Counted from the stretch's first letter, positions 41,937 to 51,970 are shown. The stretch: 64,000 nt of DNA from Solibacillus sp. FSL W7-1436 (GCF_038007305.1 NZ_JBBOWV010000001.1:1912501-1976500); one strand, 5' to 3'. Notes: generated by a model from the letters alone, not told the origin. A program made the numbers and translations.

Positions 41937-43016
41937 TTAATATCGCTGTTTAATTTGATTATAATGGCAGATTTGAATATTTGACTGATGTTTTGCATTT
42001 AATAAGGCAACATTTGAAAAGCGGTAAAGCTCTCTGACAGTCTGTCCATTTTGCGGATATGAGCAGATGCCAATCGCAAGAGTCAGTTGATGGGAAGGAT
42101 AGTTTTCAAAAGTAAGCTGCTGCACAGATTTATTAATTGAATAGGCTAGAGTAATCGCTTCTGCAGGTGCCATCTCGGGGAGCACGACATAAAACTCATC
42201 ACTATCAATTCGTCCAATATGAGCATTTTCCGGCAGCTGGTTTTCCAGCAGTTGTGAAATTTGTACGAGCACCTCATCACCTGCTCTATAGTGATACAGA
42301 TAATTTAATTCGCGAAACTGACGAATATCGATATGAAGCAATTCAAATGGTATTTTCGCATTCACATAAGACAATAACTTTTGCTCAATCGCTATATTAT
42401 TCGGCAGCTGTGTAAGCAAATCCGTTTTCCTTAGTGCATAGATTTGTTTAATTTGTTTATTTTTATGTTCAAGCTGCATTAAAATTTTTCGAACCGCGAA
42501 AAAAGTGAGAACCGAAACGATAAAATAAAGAATTAAATAAGGCAGTCCGTTTACTGCAAACCGGTCAAATATAATAAGAATGATTAGATGTTCGATAGTT
42601 ATAATGAAAAAATAAACCGGGATATTTTGATACGTAATCGGTCGTTTATAAGCTATAAAGGCTGCAATTAATGTCACGATTAAAGTATTCAGCATTATTA
42701 CGAACGACAATATGGTTGTGTACAATAAAGCAAAACGGCTAATTACAATGATAAAGCCTGTAATTGACATTGAAACAGGGCCTCCAAGTAAACCGCTGAA
42801 AAGCACAAAAATAATCCGATTGTTTATCAGCATTCCATTAGCATAGGGAGTAGCCAGTGCAGTTAATATAAATGCGGCACATCCGAATGTCACCCCGACG
42901 ATAATGGACTTATATTTATGGATGAAAGGATTATCTTCATATTGAATAAAGGGCCAGAAAATTAAAATCGTAAAGCAAAACAGAATTGAAAAGTTGATTG
43001 TCAGCTCAAAAAACAT
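41937..43016 (-). CDS. Membrane protein with degenerate GGDEF domain
   Basis: A 359-residue protein with about six N-terminal helices resembling the 5TMR_LYT sensor (GLLGGPVSMSITGFIIVISR), then a GGDEF domain from about 190. The active-site motif reads DSDEF instead of GGDEF, and the first loop has LLTQLPNN. Loss of both glycines predicts no diguanylate cyclase activity; it may bind GTP or act as a partner. Start set to ATG at 43016, eight bases after AAGGTGG. It is the same length as, and adjacent to, its paralogue. Confidence 0.85.
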   Translation of the reverse strand: MFFELTINFSILFCFTILIFWPFIQYEDNPFIHKYKSIIVGVTFGCAAFILTALATPYANGMLINNRIIFVLFSGLLGGPVSMSITGFIIVISRFALLYTTILSFVIMLNTLIVTLIAAFIAYKRPITYQNIPVYFFIITIEHLIILIIFDRFAVNGLPYLILYFIVSVLTFFAVRKILMQLEHKNKQIKQIYALRKTDLLTQLPNNIAIEQKLLSYVNAKIPFELLHIDIRQFRELNYLYHYRAGDEVLVQISQLLENQLPENAHIGRIDSDEFYVVLPEMAPAEAITLAYSINKSVQQLTFENYPSHQLTLAIGICSYPQNGQTVRELYRFSNVALLNAKHQSNIQICHYNQIKQRY

Positions 43017-43050
43017 GGCATCACCCACCTTGGTAATATATCATTACCCG

Positions 43051-44130
43051 TTATTTTAAATTATTTATATGGAAATAAGAAGATAGTTTTATTTTTGCCT
43101 GCTGTTTTGCTATTACTAAATTTTCAAGTAGCTCCAAAGATGTTTGTCCATTATCAGGATAGGAACTAATTCCTACCGATACAGAAATATGTAAAGATAG
43201 ATCTGAGGATACTTTGAACGGCTGTTGGGAGATCATATTTATTAGATTATTGGCCTCTACAATTGCAACGGCAGGAGGTACATCCTTTAAAACAAGAAGA
43301 AACTCCTCACCGCCCAATCGGCTGACATAAGCACCATTTTTACTGGCATATTCCATCAGGTGTTGGGCAAGTTGTTTAATAACAAGATCGCCTGTCGAAA
43401 AACCATACTGCAAATTCAGCATTTTAAAATCCCGAATGTCCACGAGCAATAAATTGAAAGGGGATTTCTTTTTAATCAGGTATTTAATATGCTTTTCGTT
43501 TTCTTTGTTGTTTGGCAACTGTGTCAAAAAATCGATTTTTTTCAAATGGGTTGTCTGTTTTACTGTATCGTTGGCAAGTTTTATTTGACGGATAACAATG
43601 TAAATGAAATAAAATGAAAAAATCGTAAAGATGCCGTAAATCAATAAATATTCAAAGCTTTTAGAATTGAAACAAAGCCCAAGGAATAATGCGATGAATG
43701 TTTCAATAAAGCAAACCCAGAAAAATATAAATATATTTTTGGTAGTCATTTTATATTTCCTTGTGACAAAGAACAATGTCACAACAAGTACAAGAAAATT
43801 AATATTCAGGATCATCGGTAACAATGCCAAATATGGCAGGAAAAACAGTCCGGTTCCTATAATAAGACCACTGATCAGAATTGCAAACGGCCCGCCTAAT
43901 AGACCACTGTATAACACCGGAATATACTGAATGTTCATCATAAAATTATTCGTAAGGTGCACGGCCGAAAATGACAATATAAGTCCTGTTATACCGAATT
44001 TTACTCCAATCATATAAGGAAGCGACCGATTGATGAACGGTGTTTGTTTAAAGTGGTTGATAAATGGCCAATAAATTAAAAGTGTAAACGTAAATAATAT
44101 ACAGAAGTAAGATAATATTTCAATTAACAT
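43051..44130 (-). CDS. Membrane-bound diguanylate cyclase (GGEEF)
   Basis: A 359-residue paralogue of the downstream gene: the same multi-helix sensor (GLLGGPFAILISGLIIG) and a GGDEF domain from about 190. The catalytic motif is RLGGEEF, intact, with DFLTQLPNN and VDIRDFKMLN in the expected places, so c-di-GMP synthesis from GTP is likely. No RxxD inhibitory site is obvious five residues before the motif. Start follows AAAGGAGCTTATT. It is 34 bases from the degenerate copy and probably co-transcribed. Confidence 0.88.
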   Translation of the reverse strand: MLIEILSYFCILFTFTLLIYWPFINHFKQTPFINRSLPYMIGVKFGITGLILSFSAVHLTNNFMMNIQYIPVLYSGLLGGPFAILISGLIIGTGLFFLPYLALLPMILNINFLVLVVTLFFVTRKYKMTTKNIFIFFWVCFIETFIALFLGLCFNSKSFEYLLIYGIFTIFSFYFIYIVIRQIKLANDTVKQTTHLKKIDFLTQLPNNKENEKHIKYLIKKKSPFNLLLVDIRDFKMLNLQYGFSTGDLVIKQLAQHLMEYASKNGAYVSRLGGEEFLLVLKDVPPAVAIVEANNLINMISQQPFKVSSDLSLHISVSVGISSYPDNGQTSLELLENLVIAKQQAKIKLSSYFHINNLK

Positions 44131-44255
44131 AATAAGCTCCTTTATACTTTAATCATTACAGTTCTGAACGAAAATTACTATAAAAATAGTGGAATTAAAT
44201 AAAAACCGTTCAAATCAAGTTGAATGAAGGAGTAAGCGCAAAGTTAAGTTCGTTG

Positions 44256-44285
44256 TTGCTTAAAGAGAGGTACTTATCCTATAAT
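44256..44285 (+). promoter_or_regulatory. SigA promoter of ywiB-argS
   Basis: TTGCTT (44256-44261), 18 bases, then a perfect TATAAT (44280-44285). Confidence 0.65.
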
Positions 44286-44324
44286 AAAAAGGTTATAGAA
44301 ATATATGTATAGGAGCTGACTGCT

Positions 44325-44762
44325 ATGGCGAACGAGAGCGGGAAAACAGTCAAAATCAAACTAGTTTCCTCGATCATTCCAACCGGGGGCGAGCTTGAAA
44401 AATATGAAATGTGGCTTGAAGGCAATTGTGTAGAAAAAGGAAACAATCATTATTTGCGCTATGAGGAAGTTCAGGAGGATCTGAAAATTCAGACGACGAT
44501 CAAACTCAATGAAGCGAATTCGTTTATTATGCGAAAAGGCGGAGTGAACATGCGATTGCCTTTAAATCCGGACTTACGCGAAAATGGTCATTATGAAAGT
44601 CCATTCGGCTCATTACCTCTTGTTACCGATACACACCAGTTAGCCATTGAAGTAGTACAAAGCGAAAAAGTGTCAGGGCAATTTAAAACGCATTATGACC
44701 TTATCATAGGTGGCAATTCAGTTGGCCATTACAAATTAGACATTGAATTTACGGAGGTATAA
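44325..44762 (+). CDS. ywiB: DUF1934 protein YwiB
   Basis: A 145-residue beta-barrel (calycin-like) protein of the DUF1934/YwiB family, with [22 protein letters not shown] and the C-terminal [19 protein letters not shown]. Function is unknown. It lies two bases before argS and so shares its transcript, as in B. subtilis. Start follows TAGGAGCTGACTGCT. Confidence 0.92.
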   Translation: MANESGKTVKIKLVSSIIPTGGELEKYEMWLEGNCVEKGNNHYLRYEEVQEDLKIQTTIKLNEANSFIMRKGGVNMRLPLNPDLRENGHYESPFGSLPLVTDTHQLAIEVVQSEKVSGQFKTHYDLIIGGNSVGHYKLDIEFTEV

Positions 44763-44764
44763 CT

Positions 44765-46432
44765 ATGAACGCAGTAGAACAATTACAGCAATCGATTAAA
44801 GCAGCATTAAAAGCGGCAATCGATCAAGCCGGCCTAGTAGAAGCGGGCACGGAAATCAACATCCATTTAGAAACACCTAAAGATAAAGCAAACGGTGACT
44901 TTGCAACAAATATCGCAATGCAATTAACTAAACTGGCGAAGAAGCCGCCACGTGCAATTGCAGAAACAATTTTAGAGCATTTAACAACTGAAGGCACAGA
45001 CATCGAGAAGGTTGAAATTGCAGGACCAGGTTTCATGAATATTACTGTACGTAAAGACTTCTTGGCGAGTGTTGTTACAGCAGCATTTGAACAAGGCGAA
45101 AACTATGGTCGTTCAACTGCAGGCGCAGGAGAAAAAGTACAGGTCGAGTTCGTTTCAGCTAACCCGACTGGCGACTTGCATTTAGGCCATGCGCGCGGTG
45201 CATCTGTAGGGGATTCATTATGTAATGTATTGGATTTTGCCGGTTTTGACGTATCACGCGAATATTATATTAATGATGCCGGCAACCAAATTAATAACTT
45301 GGCGTATTCTTTGGAAGCCCGTTATAAGCAAGCATTAGGAATGGACGCGGAAATGCCGGAAGACGGTTACCACGGTCCTGATATTATCGGAATTGCCGGT
45401 AAACTTGCTGAAGAATTCGGTGCAACAATTTTGGACAAGTCGGATGAAGAACGCTTTAAATTTTTCCGTGAGCACGGCTTGAAACTGGAATTGGCTAAAC
45501 TGCAAAATGACCTTAAAAATTTCCGTGTTGAATTTGATGTTTGGTATTCAGAAACATCTTTATACGAAAACGGTAAAATCGATGTAGCATTAGACAAATT
45601 AAAAGCAAATGGCCATGTATTTGATGAAGAAGGCGCGACTTGGTTCCGTTCAACAACATTCGGTGATGACAAAGACCGCGTATTAATCAAAAACGATGGT
45701 TCATACACATATTTAACGCCGGATATTGCTTACCACGAAGATAAATTACGTCGCGGCTTTGATAAGCTGATCAATATTTGGGGTGCTGACCACCACGGCT
45801 ATATTCCACGTATGAAAGCGGCGATCGAAGCACTTGGATATGACCGCGGTACACTGGAAGTAGATATTATCCAAATGGTTCAGCTTTACAAAAACGGCGA
45901 GAAATTCAAGATGAGTAAACGTACTGGTAATGCTGTAACGATGCGTGAATTAGTAGAAGAAGTAGGTTTGGATGCTGTACGTTATTTCTTCGTTAAAACA
46001 GCAGGGGATTCACATATGGATTTCGATTTGGACTTAGCGGTATCACAATCGAACGAAAACCCGGTATATTACGCACAGTATGCACATGCTCGTATTTCAT
46101 CAATTTTACGTGCAGCAAACGAGCAAGGTTTCGAAGCATCATTGGAAAACCTGAACTTGCTAGTAGCAGAAAAAGAAGAAGATGTGCTTAAAAAAGTAGG
46201 GGCATTCCCGCAAATCGTGGCAGATGCAGCGAAACACCGCACACCACACCGTATCGCAAACTATATTCAAGACTTGGCAGCTGCATTCCATAGTTTCTAC
46301 AATGCAGAAAAAGTATTGAATCCAGATAACAAAGAGCTGACAGAAGCTCGTTTAGCATTGATCACAGCAGTAAAAACTACATTAGCGAATGCACTGAAAC
46401 TAATCGGTGTAAGCGCACCTGAAAAAATGTAA
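44765..46432 (+). CDS. argS: Arginyl-tRNA synthetase
   Basis: Class I synthetase of 555 residues charging tRNA-Arg. The HIGH-type motif is [13 protein letters not shown] (near residue 137) and the KMSKS-type motif is [10 protein letters not shown] (near 380). The N-terminal Arg-tRNA recognition domain and the C-terminal DALR anticodon domain ([17 protein letters not shown], then [18 protein letters not shown]) are complete. Start follows ACGGAGGTATAACT. Confidence 0.97.
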   Translation: MNAVEQLQQSIKAALKAAIDQAGLVEAGTEINIHLETPKDKANGDFATNIAMQLTKLAKKPPRAIAETILEHLTTEGTDIEKVEIAGPGFMNITVRKDFLASVVTAAFEQGENYGRSTAGAGEKVQVEFVSANPTGDLHLGHARGASVGDSLCNVLDFAGFDVSREYYINDAGNQINNLAYSLEARYKQALGMDAEMPEDGYHGPDIIGIAGKLAEEFGATILDKSDEERFKFFREHGLKLELAKLQNDLKNFRVEFDVWYSETSLYENGKIDVALDKLKANGHVFDEEGATWFRSTTFGDDKDRVLIKNDGSYTYLTPDIAYHEDKLRRGFDKLINIWGADHHGYIPRMKAAIEALGYDRGTLEVDIIQMVQLYKNGEKFKMSKRTGNAVTMRELVEEVGLDAVRYFFVKTAGDSHMDFDLDLAVSQSNENPVYYAQYAHARISSILRAANEQGFEASLENLNLLVAEKEEDVLKKVGAFPQIVADAAKHRTPHRIANYIQDLAAAFHSFYNAEKVLNPDNKELTEARLALITAVKTTLANALKLIGVSAPEKM

Positions 46433-46444
46433 TTCAATAATTCA

Positions 46445-46484
46445 AGGCACTCTATTTCCATATAAGGAAATAGGGTGTTTTTTC
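46445..46484 (+). terminator. Terminator of argS
   Basis: CACTCTATTTCC pairs with GGAAATAGGGTG, then a T-run. Confidence 0.88.
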
Positions 46485-46542
46485 TTTGAATGAAAAAGAC
46501 ACAAAACGTATTGAATCCCTATAAAGGAACTAGGGATATCTA

Positions 46543-46571
46543 TTGACTTGTAATTTTCCGAAACGTACTAT
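46543..46571 (+). promoter_or_regulatory. Promoter of the acyl-CoA dehydrogenase-like gene
   Basis: TTGACT (46543-46548), 17 bases, TACTAT (46566-46571), about 50 bases before the chosen start. Confidence 0.55.
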
Positions 46572-46620
46572 TAAAGTTGACTTCTATATACAGGACAATA
46601 AATATGAGGTGGTGCTTTTC

Positions 46621-47790
46621 ATGAGCAAGGAATTATTTATTCAAACCGACGAGCAGCAGCAATGGCTGAAAAAGCTCGAAACAATATCAGAGAGCGTGAA
46701 AGAACACGCTCGGCAAACAGATGAACAAGCGACATTTCCATTTGAAAATTTCCGGAAGCTGAGAGAAATCGGCTATACAAAAATAACATTGCCAAAGGAA
46801 TATGGCGGAGATGGCTTCACAGTATATGATGCGCTGCTGCTGCAGGAAACATTGGCCAGCTATTGCGGAAGCACGGGGCTGGCTGTATCATGGACAATTC
46901 AAAATGTAGGCGAGATTTTCGAAAATCGTTACTGGGATGAACAAAAGCTCGACTGGTTTGGCAAAGAAATTGCAAATGGTGCTACGGTTAATCGGGCGGT
47001 AAGCGAGTTTGCGATGGGAAGCCCGGTGCGTGGCGGACGTCCGGGGACTTTGGCAAAACGTGATGGTGATGACTATATAATTAATGGACGTAAAAACTAT
47101 ACGAGCGGTGCACCGGACCTCGATTATTTTTTAGTATCGGCATGGATTGAAGATGAGGCCCAGTTAGGATTTTTCCTCGTTCCGAAAACGACAGATGGGG
47201 TAAAAGTCGAAAACACTTGGGATGTTGCGTCAATGCGCGGTACGGGAAGCGATGATTTAGTGCTTGATAATGTCCGTGTTAATAATACAAACTTAGTGGA
47301 GATCCCGAACTATTCAACCGGCTTTAAACTGAATGGCTGGCTGCTGCTCATCCCGGCAACTTATTTAGGGATTGCCCAGGCTGCACGCGATTACGCCGTT
47401 GACTTTGCGAATAGTCATTCCCCGAACAGTATTCAAGGAACAATTGCCCAGTTGCCGAACGTGCAAACACTGATCGGAGAAATGGATTTGGCGTTAACGA
47501 AGGCACGCTTTACAATTTACGGTGTTGCAGGGCTTTATAATGATCCGATTAAAAAGGCGACATTAGTTAATGAAATCAATATTGCAAAACATGTCGTGAC
47601 AAACACAGCAATCGAGGTTGTAGATAATGCGATGCGTTTAGTTGGGGCAAAAAGCCTGCAAAGATCAAACCCGCTTCAACGCTATTACCGTGATGTACGT
47701 GCAGGTCTGCACAATCCTCCAATGGATGACATTACAATTAAACGTTTAGCTGAAACGGCAATTGAAAAAAACTTGAAAGAAAAAGAATAA
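46621..47790 (+). CDS. Acyl-CoA dehydrogenase family flavoprotein
   Basis: A 389-residue protein with the acyl-CoA dehydrogenase fold: helical N-domain (FRKLREIGYTKITLPKEYGG), a middle beta domain (YIINGRKNYTSGAPDLDYF) and a C-terminal helical domain. The usual YEGTSEIQR catalytic Glu motif at the C-terminus is absent, replaced by PLQRYYRDVRAGLHNPPMDD. That ending is typical of the DszC/SfnB or monooxygenase-like branch, which uses reduced flavin. So oxidation of a sulfur or other small compound is as likely as acyl-CoA dehydrogenation. Start at 46621 follows GAGGTGG; the longer frame begins inside the promoter. Confidence 0.75.
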   Translation: MSKELFIQTDEQQQWLKKLETISESVKEHARQTDEQATFPFENFRKLREIGYTKITLPKEYGGDGFTVYDALLLQETLASYCGSTGLAVSWTIQNVGEIFENRYWDEQKLDWFGKEIANGATVNRAVSEFAMGSPVRGGRPGTLAKRDGDDYIINGRKNYTSGAPDLDYFLVSAWIEDEAQLGFFLVPKTTDGVKVENTWDVASMRGTGSDDLVLDNVRVNNTNLVEIPNYSTGFKLNGWLLLIPATYLGIAQAARDYAVDFANSHSPNSIQGTIAQLPNVQTLIGEMDLALTKARFTIYGVAGLYNDPIKKATLVNEINIAKHVVTNTAIEVVDNAMRLVGAKSLQRSNPLQRYYRDVRAGLHNPPMDDITIKRLAETAIEKNLKEKE

Positions 47791-47868
47791 TTCGTTCTTT
47801 TATCCATGATTAACACAAATCAAGTTGAATTAACTGAAATTTAAGCATACTTTTTTCTGAATATCCGC

Positions 47869-48075
47869 TATAATAGAGCTATTAACTTTATATGGACGAT
47901 AAAGGTTCTTACTCGATGGATTGAGTAAGGAGTAAAAGGGAAATCGGTTCAAATCCGATGCGGTCCCGCCACTGTAATTGCTAGTTGAAAGCAACATGCC
48001 ACTGAAAAAATTTCGGGAAGGCGCTCTTCAACGTTATGCATAAGCCAGGAGACCTGCCTTTATAATGCCCTAAAT
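47869..48075 (+). promoter_or_regulatory. Cobalamin (B12) riboswitch with upstream -10
   Basis: TATAAT at 47869-47874 is followed by an RNA with the B12-box elements in order: GGTTCTTACTCG, AAAAGGGAAATCGGTTCAAATCC (in part), GCGGTCCCGCCACTGTAA, and ATGCATAAGCCAGGAGACCTGCC (the B12 box, about 48037-48059). Adenosylcobalamin binding should favour the terminator that follows. Confidence 0.95.
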
Positions 48076-48140
48076 TAAACCTACGAGGATAGGATGTGGC
48101 GGATAAATTCTTTTTTCTTTGAATTTTATTTGCATACGTA

Positions 48141-48175
48141 AAGTTTCCTTCATTTTAGTAGGGAAGCTTTTTTTG
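48141..48175 (+). terminator. Riboswitch expression-platform terminator
   Basis: AAGTTTCC and GGGAAGCTT form a stem, followed by TTTTTTTG; it is placed downstream of the B12 aptamer and upstream of btuF. Confidence 0.75.
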
Positions 48176-48274
48176 TTCTATAGTCATTTATTAGGGGTTC
48201 AACAATTTCATACAGCTTACTATATAGGATACAAAGATATAGGAGCATTCTTTGACTAAACAGGAGTTGATTGG

Positions 48275-48376
48275 AATGAAGGGCGGCAGACTCCAGCGGG
48301 AACAGCGCGAGGGAGAGACTACAGGCTCGAGCCGCGCCCGCGGAAAGCGTCCGCCCGTAATGGAAATCAACGGATA
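48275..48376. repeat. Dispersed GC-rich repeat, copy C (most complete)
   Basis: Begins GAAGGGCGGCAGACTCCAGC and ends with GCCCGCGGAAAGCGTCC (48336-48352) plus GCCCGTAATGGAAATCAACGG. The ends GGGCGG and CCGCCC can pair, so the element would form a large hairpin in RNA. It lies between the riboswitch terminator and btuF, within the leader of the vitamin B12 operon. Confidence 0.75.
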
Positions 48377-48463
48377 ATAGAGACATGTATGAAACAATTT
48401 GATATTCCCCTGACAGTTAATATAGAACCTTTCTAATTCTCAAATTTAAGGAGGAAATTTATT

Positions 48464-49411
48464 TTGAAAAAATGGCAACTGCTTTCTTCCGCAGCATTAC
48501 TTACAGTAACATTAACTGCATGTAATTCGGAAAAAGCAACGGATAATCAAACAGCAAATGAAAGCAAAGAGGTAACTGAAACAGCACAATTCCCGGTTAC
48601 ATTAAAAGATGCCTTGGACAAAGAAATTACGCTTGAAAAAGCGCCAGAGCGCATCATTACACTTGCTCCATCGAACACGGAAATTTTATTCGGCATAGGA
48701 TTAAACGATGAAATCATCGCTGTGAACGACAATGATACATATCCTGAAGAAGCATTAACAAAGGAATCGGTTGGCGGCATGGAGTTCAATCTGGAACAAA
48801 TCATCGGCCTGCAACCCGATTTAGTTTTAGCACATGAATCCGGAATGTACAGCTTCAATGAACAGGCAATTGCACAGTTGGAATCAGTAGGCATTCCCGT
48901 ATTTGTTGTAAAAGATGCGAAAACATTTGAAGAAACATATGAAACGATCGAACAAATCGGGCAGCTGACAGATAAAGAGCAACAAGCAAAAGAAATGGTG
49001 GCCTCAATCAAAGAAGGAATTGAAGAAATTGAAGTGAAAGTAGCCGACCTGGAAGAAAAGTCGGTGTTCATCGTTGTTGGAACAGATCCGGATCTTTATG
49101 CAGCAGGAGAAGAAACATTCATCAGTGAAATGCTGGACGTGTTAAATGCAGAAAATGCTGTTCCTGAACTAGGCTGGCCGATGTACAGCTCAGAGCAATT
49201 TGTAAACAGTAATCCGAATGTTATTTTAGTAACGTATGAAAGCGACATGGCGGCAATCGAGAAAAACGATGCATATGCCGAAATGGATGCAGTGAAAAAC
49301 GGCAATGTGAAATTAATAGACGGCGATACGACAAGTCGACAAGGTCCTCGTATAGTTGATGGTATTGAATCAATAGGTGCAGCGATTTATCCAGAGGTAT
49401 TTAATGAATAG
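48464..49411 (+). CDS. btuF: Cobalamin ABC importer binding lipoprotein (BtuF type)
   Basis: A 315-residue lipoprotein: signal peptide with lipobox LTAC (Cys20), then a class III binding-protein fold with two lobes joined by a long helix (about 170-195). Segments PERIITLAPSNTEILFGIGL and QIIGLQPDLVLAHE are typical of BtuF/FecB-like proteins. The B12 riboswitch in its leader and the BtuC/BtuD/CbiZ neighbours set the ligand as a corrinoid. TTG start after AAGGAGGAAATTTAT. Confidence 0.9.
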   Translation: MKKWQLLSSAALLTVTLTACNSEKATDNQTANESKEVTETAQFPVTLKDALDKEITLEKAPERIITLAPSNTEILFGIGLNDEIIAVNDNDTYPEEALTKESVGGMEFNLEQIIGLQPDLVLAHESGMYSFNEQAIAQLESVGIPVFVVKDAKTFEETYETIEQIGQLTDKEQQAKEMVASIKEGIEEIEVKVADLEEKSVFIVVGTDPDLYAAGEETFISEMLDVLNAENAVPELGWPMYSSEQFVNSNPNVILVTYESDMAAIEKNDAYAEMDAVKNGNVKLIDGDTTSRQGPRIVDGIESIGAAIYPEVFNE

Positions 49412-50402
49412 AAAATATTCAATCGCCTATGTACTATCGATTGGATTACTTTTAAGCAGTATATGGATCGGCATTTCATTCGGATCAGTAGATATTCCTT
49501 TCTCAACTTTATGGGATAAAACGACTGATCCGGTTGCATACAGTATTTTGTGGAAAATCCGAATGCCCCGTGTCATTTTAGCTGCATTAATCGGGGCATC
49601 CTTGGCGATAGCCGGAGCAGCATTTCAGGGGTTACTTAAAAACCCTTTGGCTGATCCGTATACGCTGGGTATTTCATCAGGAGCCTCGGTAGGTGCGGTC
49701 ATGACAATCTTTTTAGGAATTTCAATACCGGTGCTCGGTGTCTTCACATTGCCTGTATTCAGTATGGCCGGAGCTGCATGTACGATGATTATCGTCCTGA
49801 CATTTGCCCGACTTGTTGACCGCTCGATGAAAATGGAGACACTGATTTTGACGGGGATTATTTTCAGCTCATTTTTAGGGTCCTGCATCTCCTTAATGGT
49901 CGCACTTACTGGTGAACAGCTAAGAGAAATTATCGGCTGGCTCCTTGGAAGTGTGTCGATGCGAGGTTGGCCATATGTCCAGATGGTGCTGCCATTTATG
50001 GTGATCGGTACGGCAATTATTTGGCTCACTCGCCGTGAACTGAATGCGATGATTTATGGGGAAGAGCGCGCCAAGTATTTAGGTGTAAATGTAGAGCGCA
50101 GCAAGTATATGATTTTGGCGGGCGGTTCCATTTTAACAGGAGCAGCTGTTGCAGCATCGGGTACAATCGGGTTTGTAGGGTTAGTTGTTCCGCATATGAT
50201 TCGCCTGCTGATCGGAGCAGATCATCGACATTTATTGACATTGTCGTTCTTGAACGGGGCAAGCCTGCTCGTCATTTGTGACTTAGTATCGCGTACAATT
50301 ATTGCCCCTATTGAACTGCCGATTGGTGTTATTACTTCCTTTATTGGCGCGCCTGTCTTTGCCTATATTTTCTTCAAGCAACGTAGAAAGGTTGTTGCAT
50401 AA
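49404..50402 (+). CDS. btuC: Cobalamin ABC importer permease (BtuC type)
   Basis: A 332-residue FecCD-family permease with about ten helices. Characteristic segments: RMPRVILAALIGASLAIAGAAFQGLLKNPLADPYTLGISSGAS-like N-terminal region (about 55-100) and GFVGLVVPHMIRLLIGADHR near 255-275, the coupling loop. Start at 49404 (eight-base overlap with btuF) follows GAGGTATTTA; the in-frame start at 49377 lies within btuF. Its stop TAA shares its last base with the btuD ATG. Confidence 0.92.
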   Translation: MNRKYSIAYVLSIGLLLSSIWIGISFGSVDIPFSTLWDKTTDPVAYSILWKIRMPRVILAALIGASLAIAGAAFQGLLKNPLADPYTLGISSGASVGAVMTIFLGISIPVLGVFTLPVFSMAGAACTMIIVLTFARLVDRSMKMETLILTGIIFSSFLGSCISLMVALTGEQLREIIGWLLGSVSMRGWPYVQMVLPFMVIGTAIIWLTRRELNAMIYGEERAKYLGVNVERSKYMILAGGSILTGAAVAASGTIGFVGLVVPHMIRLLIGADHRHLLTLSFLNGASLLVICDLVSRTIIAPIELPIGVITSFIGAPVFAYIFFKQRRKVVA

Positions 50403-51868
50403 TGTTAAAAGTAAATAATTTATCAGGTGGTTATGGCGGGAAAACGATAATAAAAAATATGACGTTTCACGTGGAAAAAGGTAGAATACTAGGGATTCTT
50501 GGTCCGAACGGCAGCGGGAAATCGACATTACTGAAAATGATCAGTGGTGTGCTGAAGCCTGAAACAGGTGAAATTTTCATCGAAGCAAAACCGCTTAAAA
50601 GTTATGATAACAAGCAATTGGCGAAAAAGATGGCCGTTCTGCCTCAATTAAATGCAAGTGCATTTACGAACAGTGTATATGATGCGGTTTCGTTAGGTCG
50701 TTACCCACATCAAAGCGGCTTCTTTTCTTCCTGGACCGAAGAAGATGAAAAGACTGTTCAGCGGGCAATGGAAAGTACGGGTGTGTCACACTATAAAAAT
50801 CAGTACTTGGAGTTTTTATCGGGAGGCGAGCAGCAACGGGTATTTATTGCCCAGGCACTTGCACAAAATTCAGAACTGCTTCTATTGGATGAACCGACAA
50901 ACCATTTGGATATCGCCCATCAAAAGCAGATTCTGGATATGATCCGGATGCAAGTTGAGGTACAGGGACTGACAGTTGTCTCGATTTTCCATGATATTAA
51001 CTTGGCATCCCTTTACTGTGATGAGCTCCTACTGTTGGAAAGTGGTAAAGTACGGGCGTTCGGTGAGCCTCATGAAGTTGTGTTGCAAGAACAGATTGCC
51101 GATGTGTATCAGGCTAGAATTGCGACATATCCTCACCCGGAACTGCCTAAACCGCAAATTACAATGCTGCCAACGAACGAAATGGTACGAAAAGCTGCGA
51201 CAATCCGGATGGACCAGTTTCAAATAACGGAAGACTATATCGAATATCAGGCTCAGGCACCGCTCAAAGTAATTTCTTCTGCTGTGCATAATGCCGGCAT
51301 AGGCTGGTATGACACATTGCTCAATCGTTCCATTGCGCCAGAATACGATATTTATAATGTGAAGGAGGAAACGGAGCAATTTTTAATAGAGCGTAAGTTT
51401 TCTCCAACAAATACAGTAGTTATGCTGACGGCAGTCGAAACAAGCTGCGCAGTAATTCGGCGTTTCTCGAAAAATAATACAGAAATTCTTGTCATGGTAA
51501 CAGCAGGGGTAGGAAACAGTGTCGACGTTACCAAAACATATTTGCGGGAAGATGAGCCACATGTTGGTACGATTAATACATGGGTCATCATTAATGGGAA
51601 ACTGACAGATGAAGCATTTATTCAGGCGATGATTACGGCTACAGAAGCAAAAACGAAAGCAATGGCAGATCAGCAAATAAAAGATTCAGTGACAAATACA
51701 ATTGCAACAAGTACCGCAACCGACAGTCTATTGATCGCTGCTACCCAACAAGGGGAAGAAATGACATATGCCGGACCTATCACGGAAATCGGCAAACTGA
51801 TCGGACGGGCTGTTTTCGAAGTTACAATAGAGGCAATTAAAAAATATAAACTCCATTATAATAAGTAA
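50402..51868 (+). CDS. btuD: BtuD ATPase fused to CbiZ adenosylcobinamide amidohydrolase
   Basis: A 488-residue fusion. Residues 1 to about 260 are the ABC ATPase of the B12 importer: Walker A GPNGSGKST (34-42), Q-loop AVLPQ, signature LSGGEQQR, Walker B LLLLDEPTNHLD and the switch His in SIFHDIN. Residues about 275-485 are CbiZ-like (PF01955), with AVHNAGIGW, VVMLTAVE and VMVTAGVGNS. CbiZ cuts the amide bond of adenosylcobinamide (or of pseudo-B12-type corrinoids) to give adenosylcobyric acid, allowing salvage and remodelling. Fusions of this kind are known in Bacillales. No domain boundary stop is seen. Confidence 0.9.
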   Translation: MLKVNNLSGGYGGKTIIKNMTFHVEKGRILGILGPNGSGKSTLLKMISGVLKPETGEIFIEAKPLKSYDNKQLAKKMAVLPQLNASAFTNSVYDAVSLGRYPHQSGFFSSWTEEDEKTVQRAMESTGVSHYKNQYLEFLSGGEQQRVFIAQALAQNSELLLLDEPTNHLDIAHQKQILDMIRMQVEVQGLTVVSIFHDINLASLYCDELLLLESGKVRAFGEPHEVVLQEQIADVYQARIATYPHPELPKPQITMLPTNEMVRKAATIRMDQFQITEDYIEYQAQAPLKVISSAVHNAGIGWYDTLLNRSIAPEYDIYNVKEETEQFLIERKFSPTNTVVMLTAVETSCAVIRRFSKNNTEILVMVTAGVGNSVDVTKTYLREDEPHVGTINTWVIINGKLTDEAFIQAMITATEAKTKAMADQQIKDSVTNTIATSTATDSLLIAATQQGEEMTYAGPITEIGKLIGRAVFEVTIEAIKKYKLHYNK

Positions 51869-51970
51869 ACTGTCTTCGAAGAATAATACTTCCGTTAAAG
51901 AAAGCCATTATACCTAAAGGGAATTTTAAAAAAACCTAGAAGTAATATTAAGTGGAAAGGGTGATTATTG

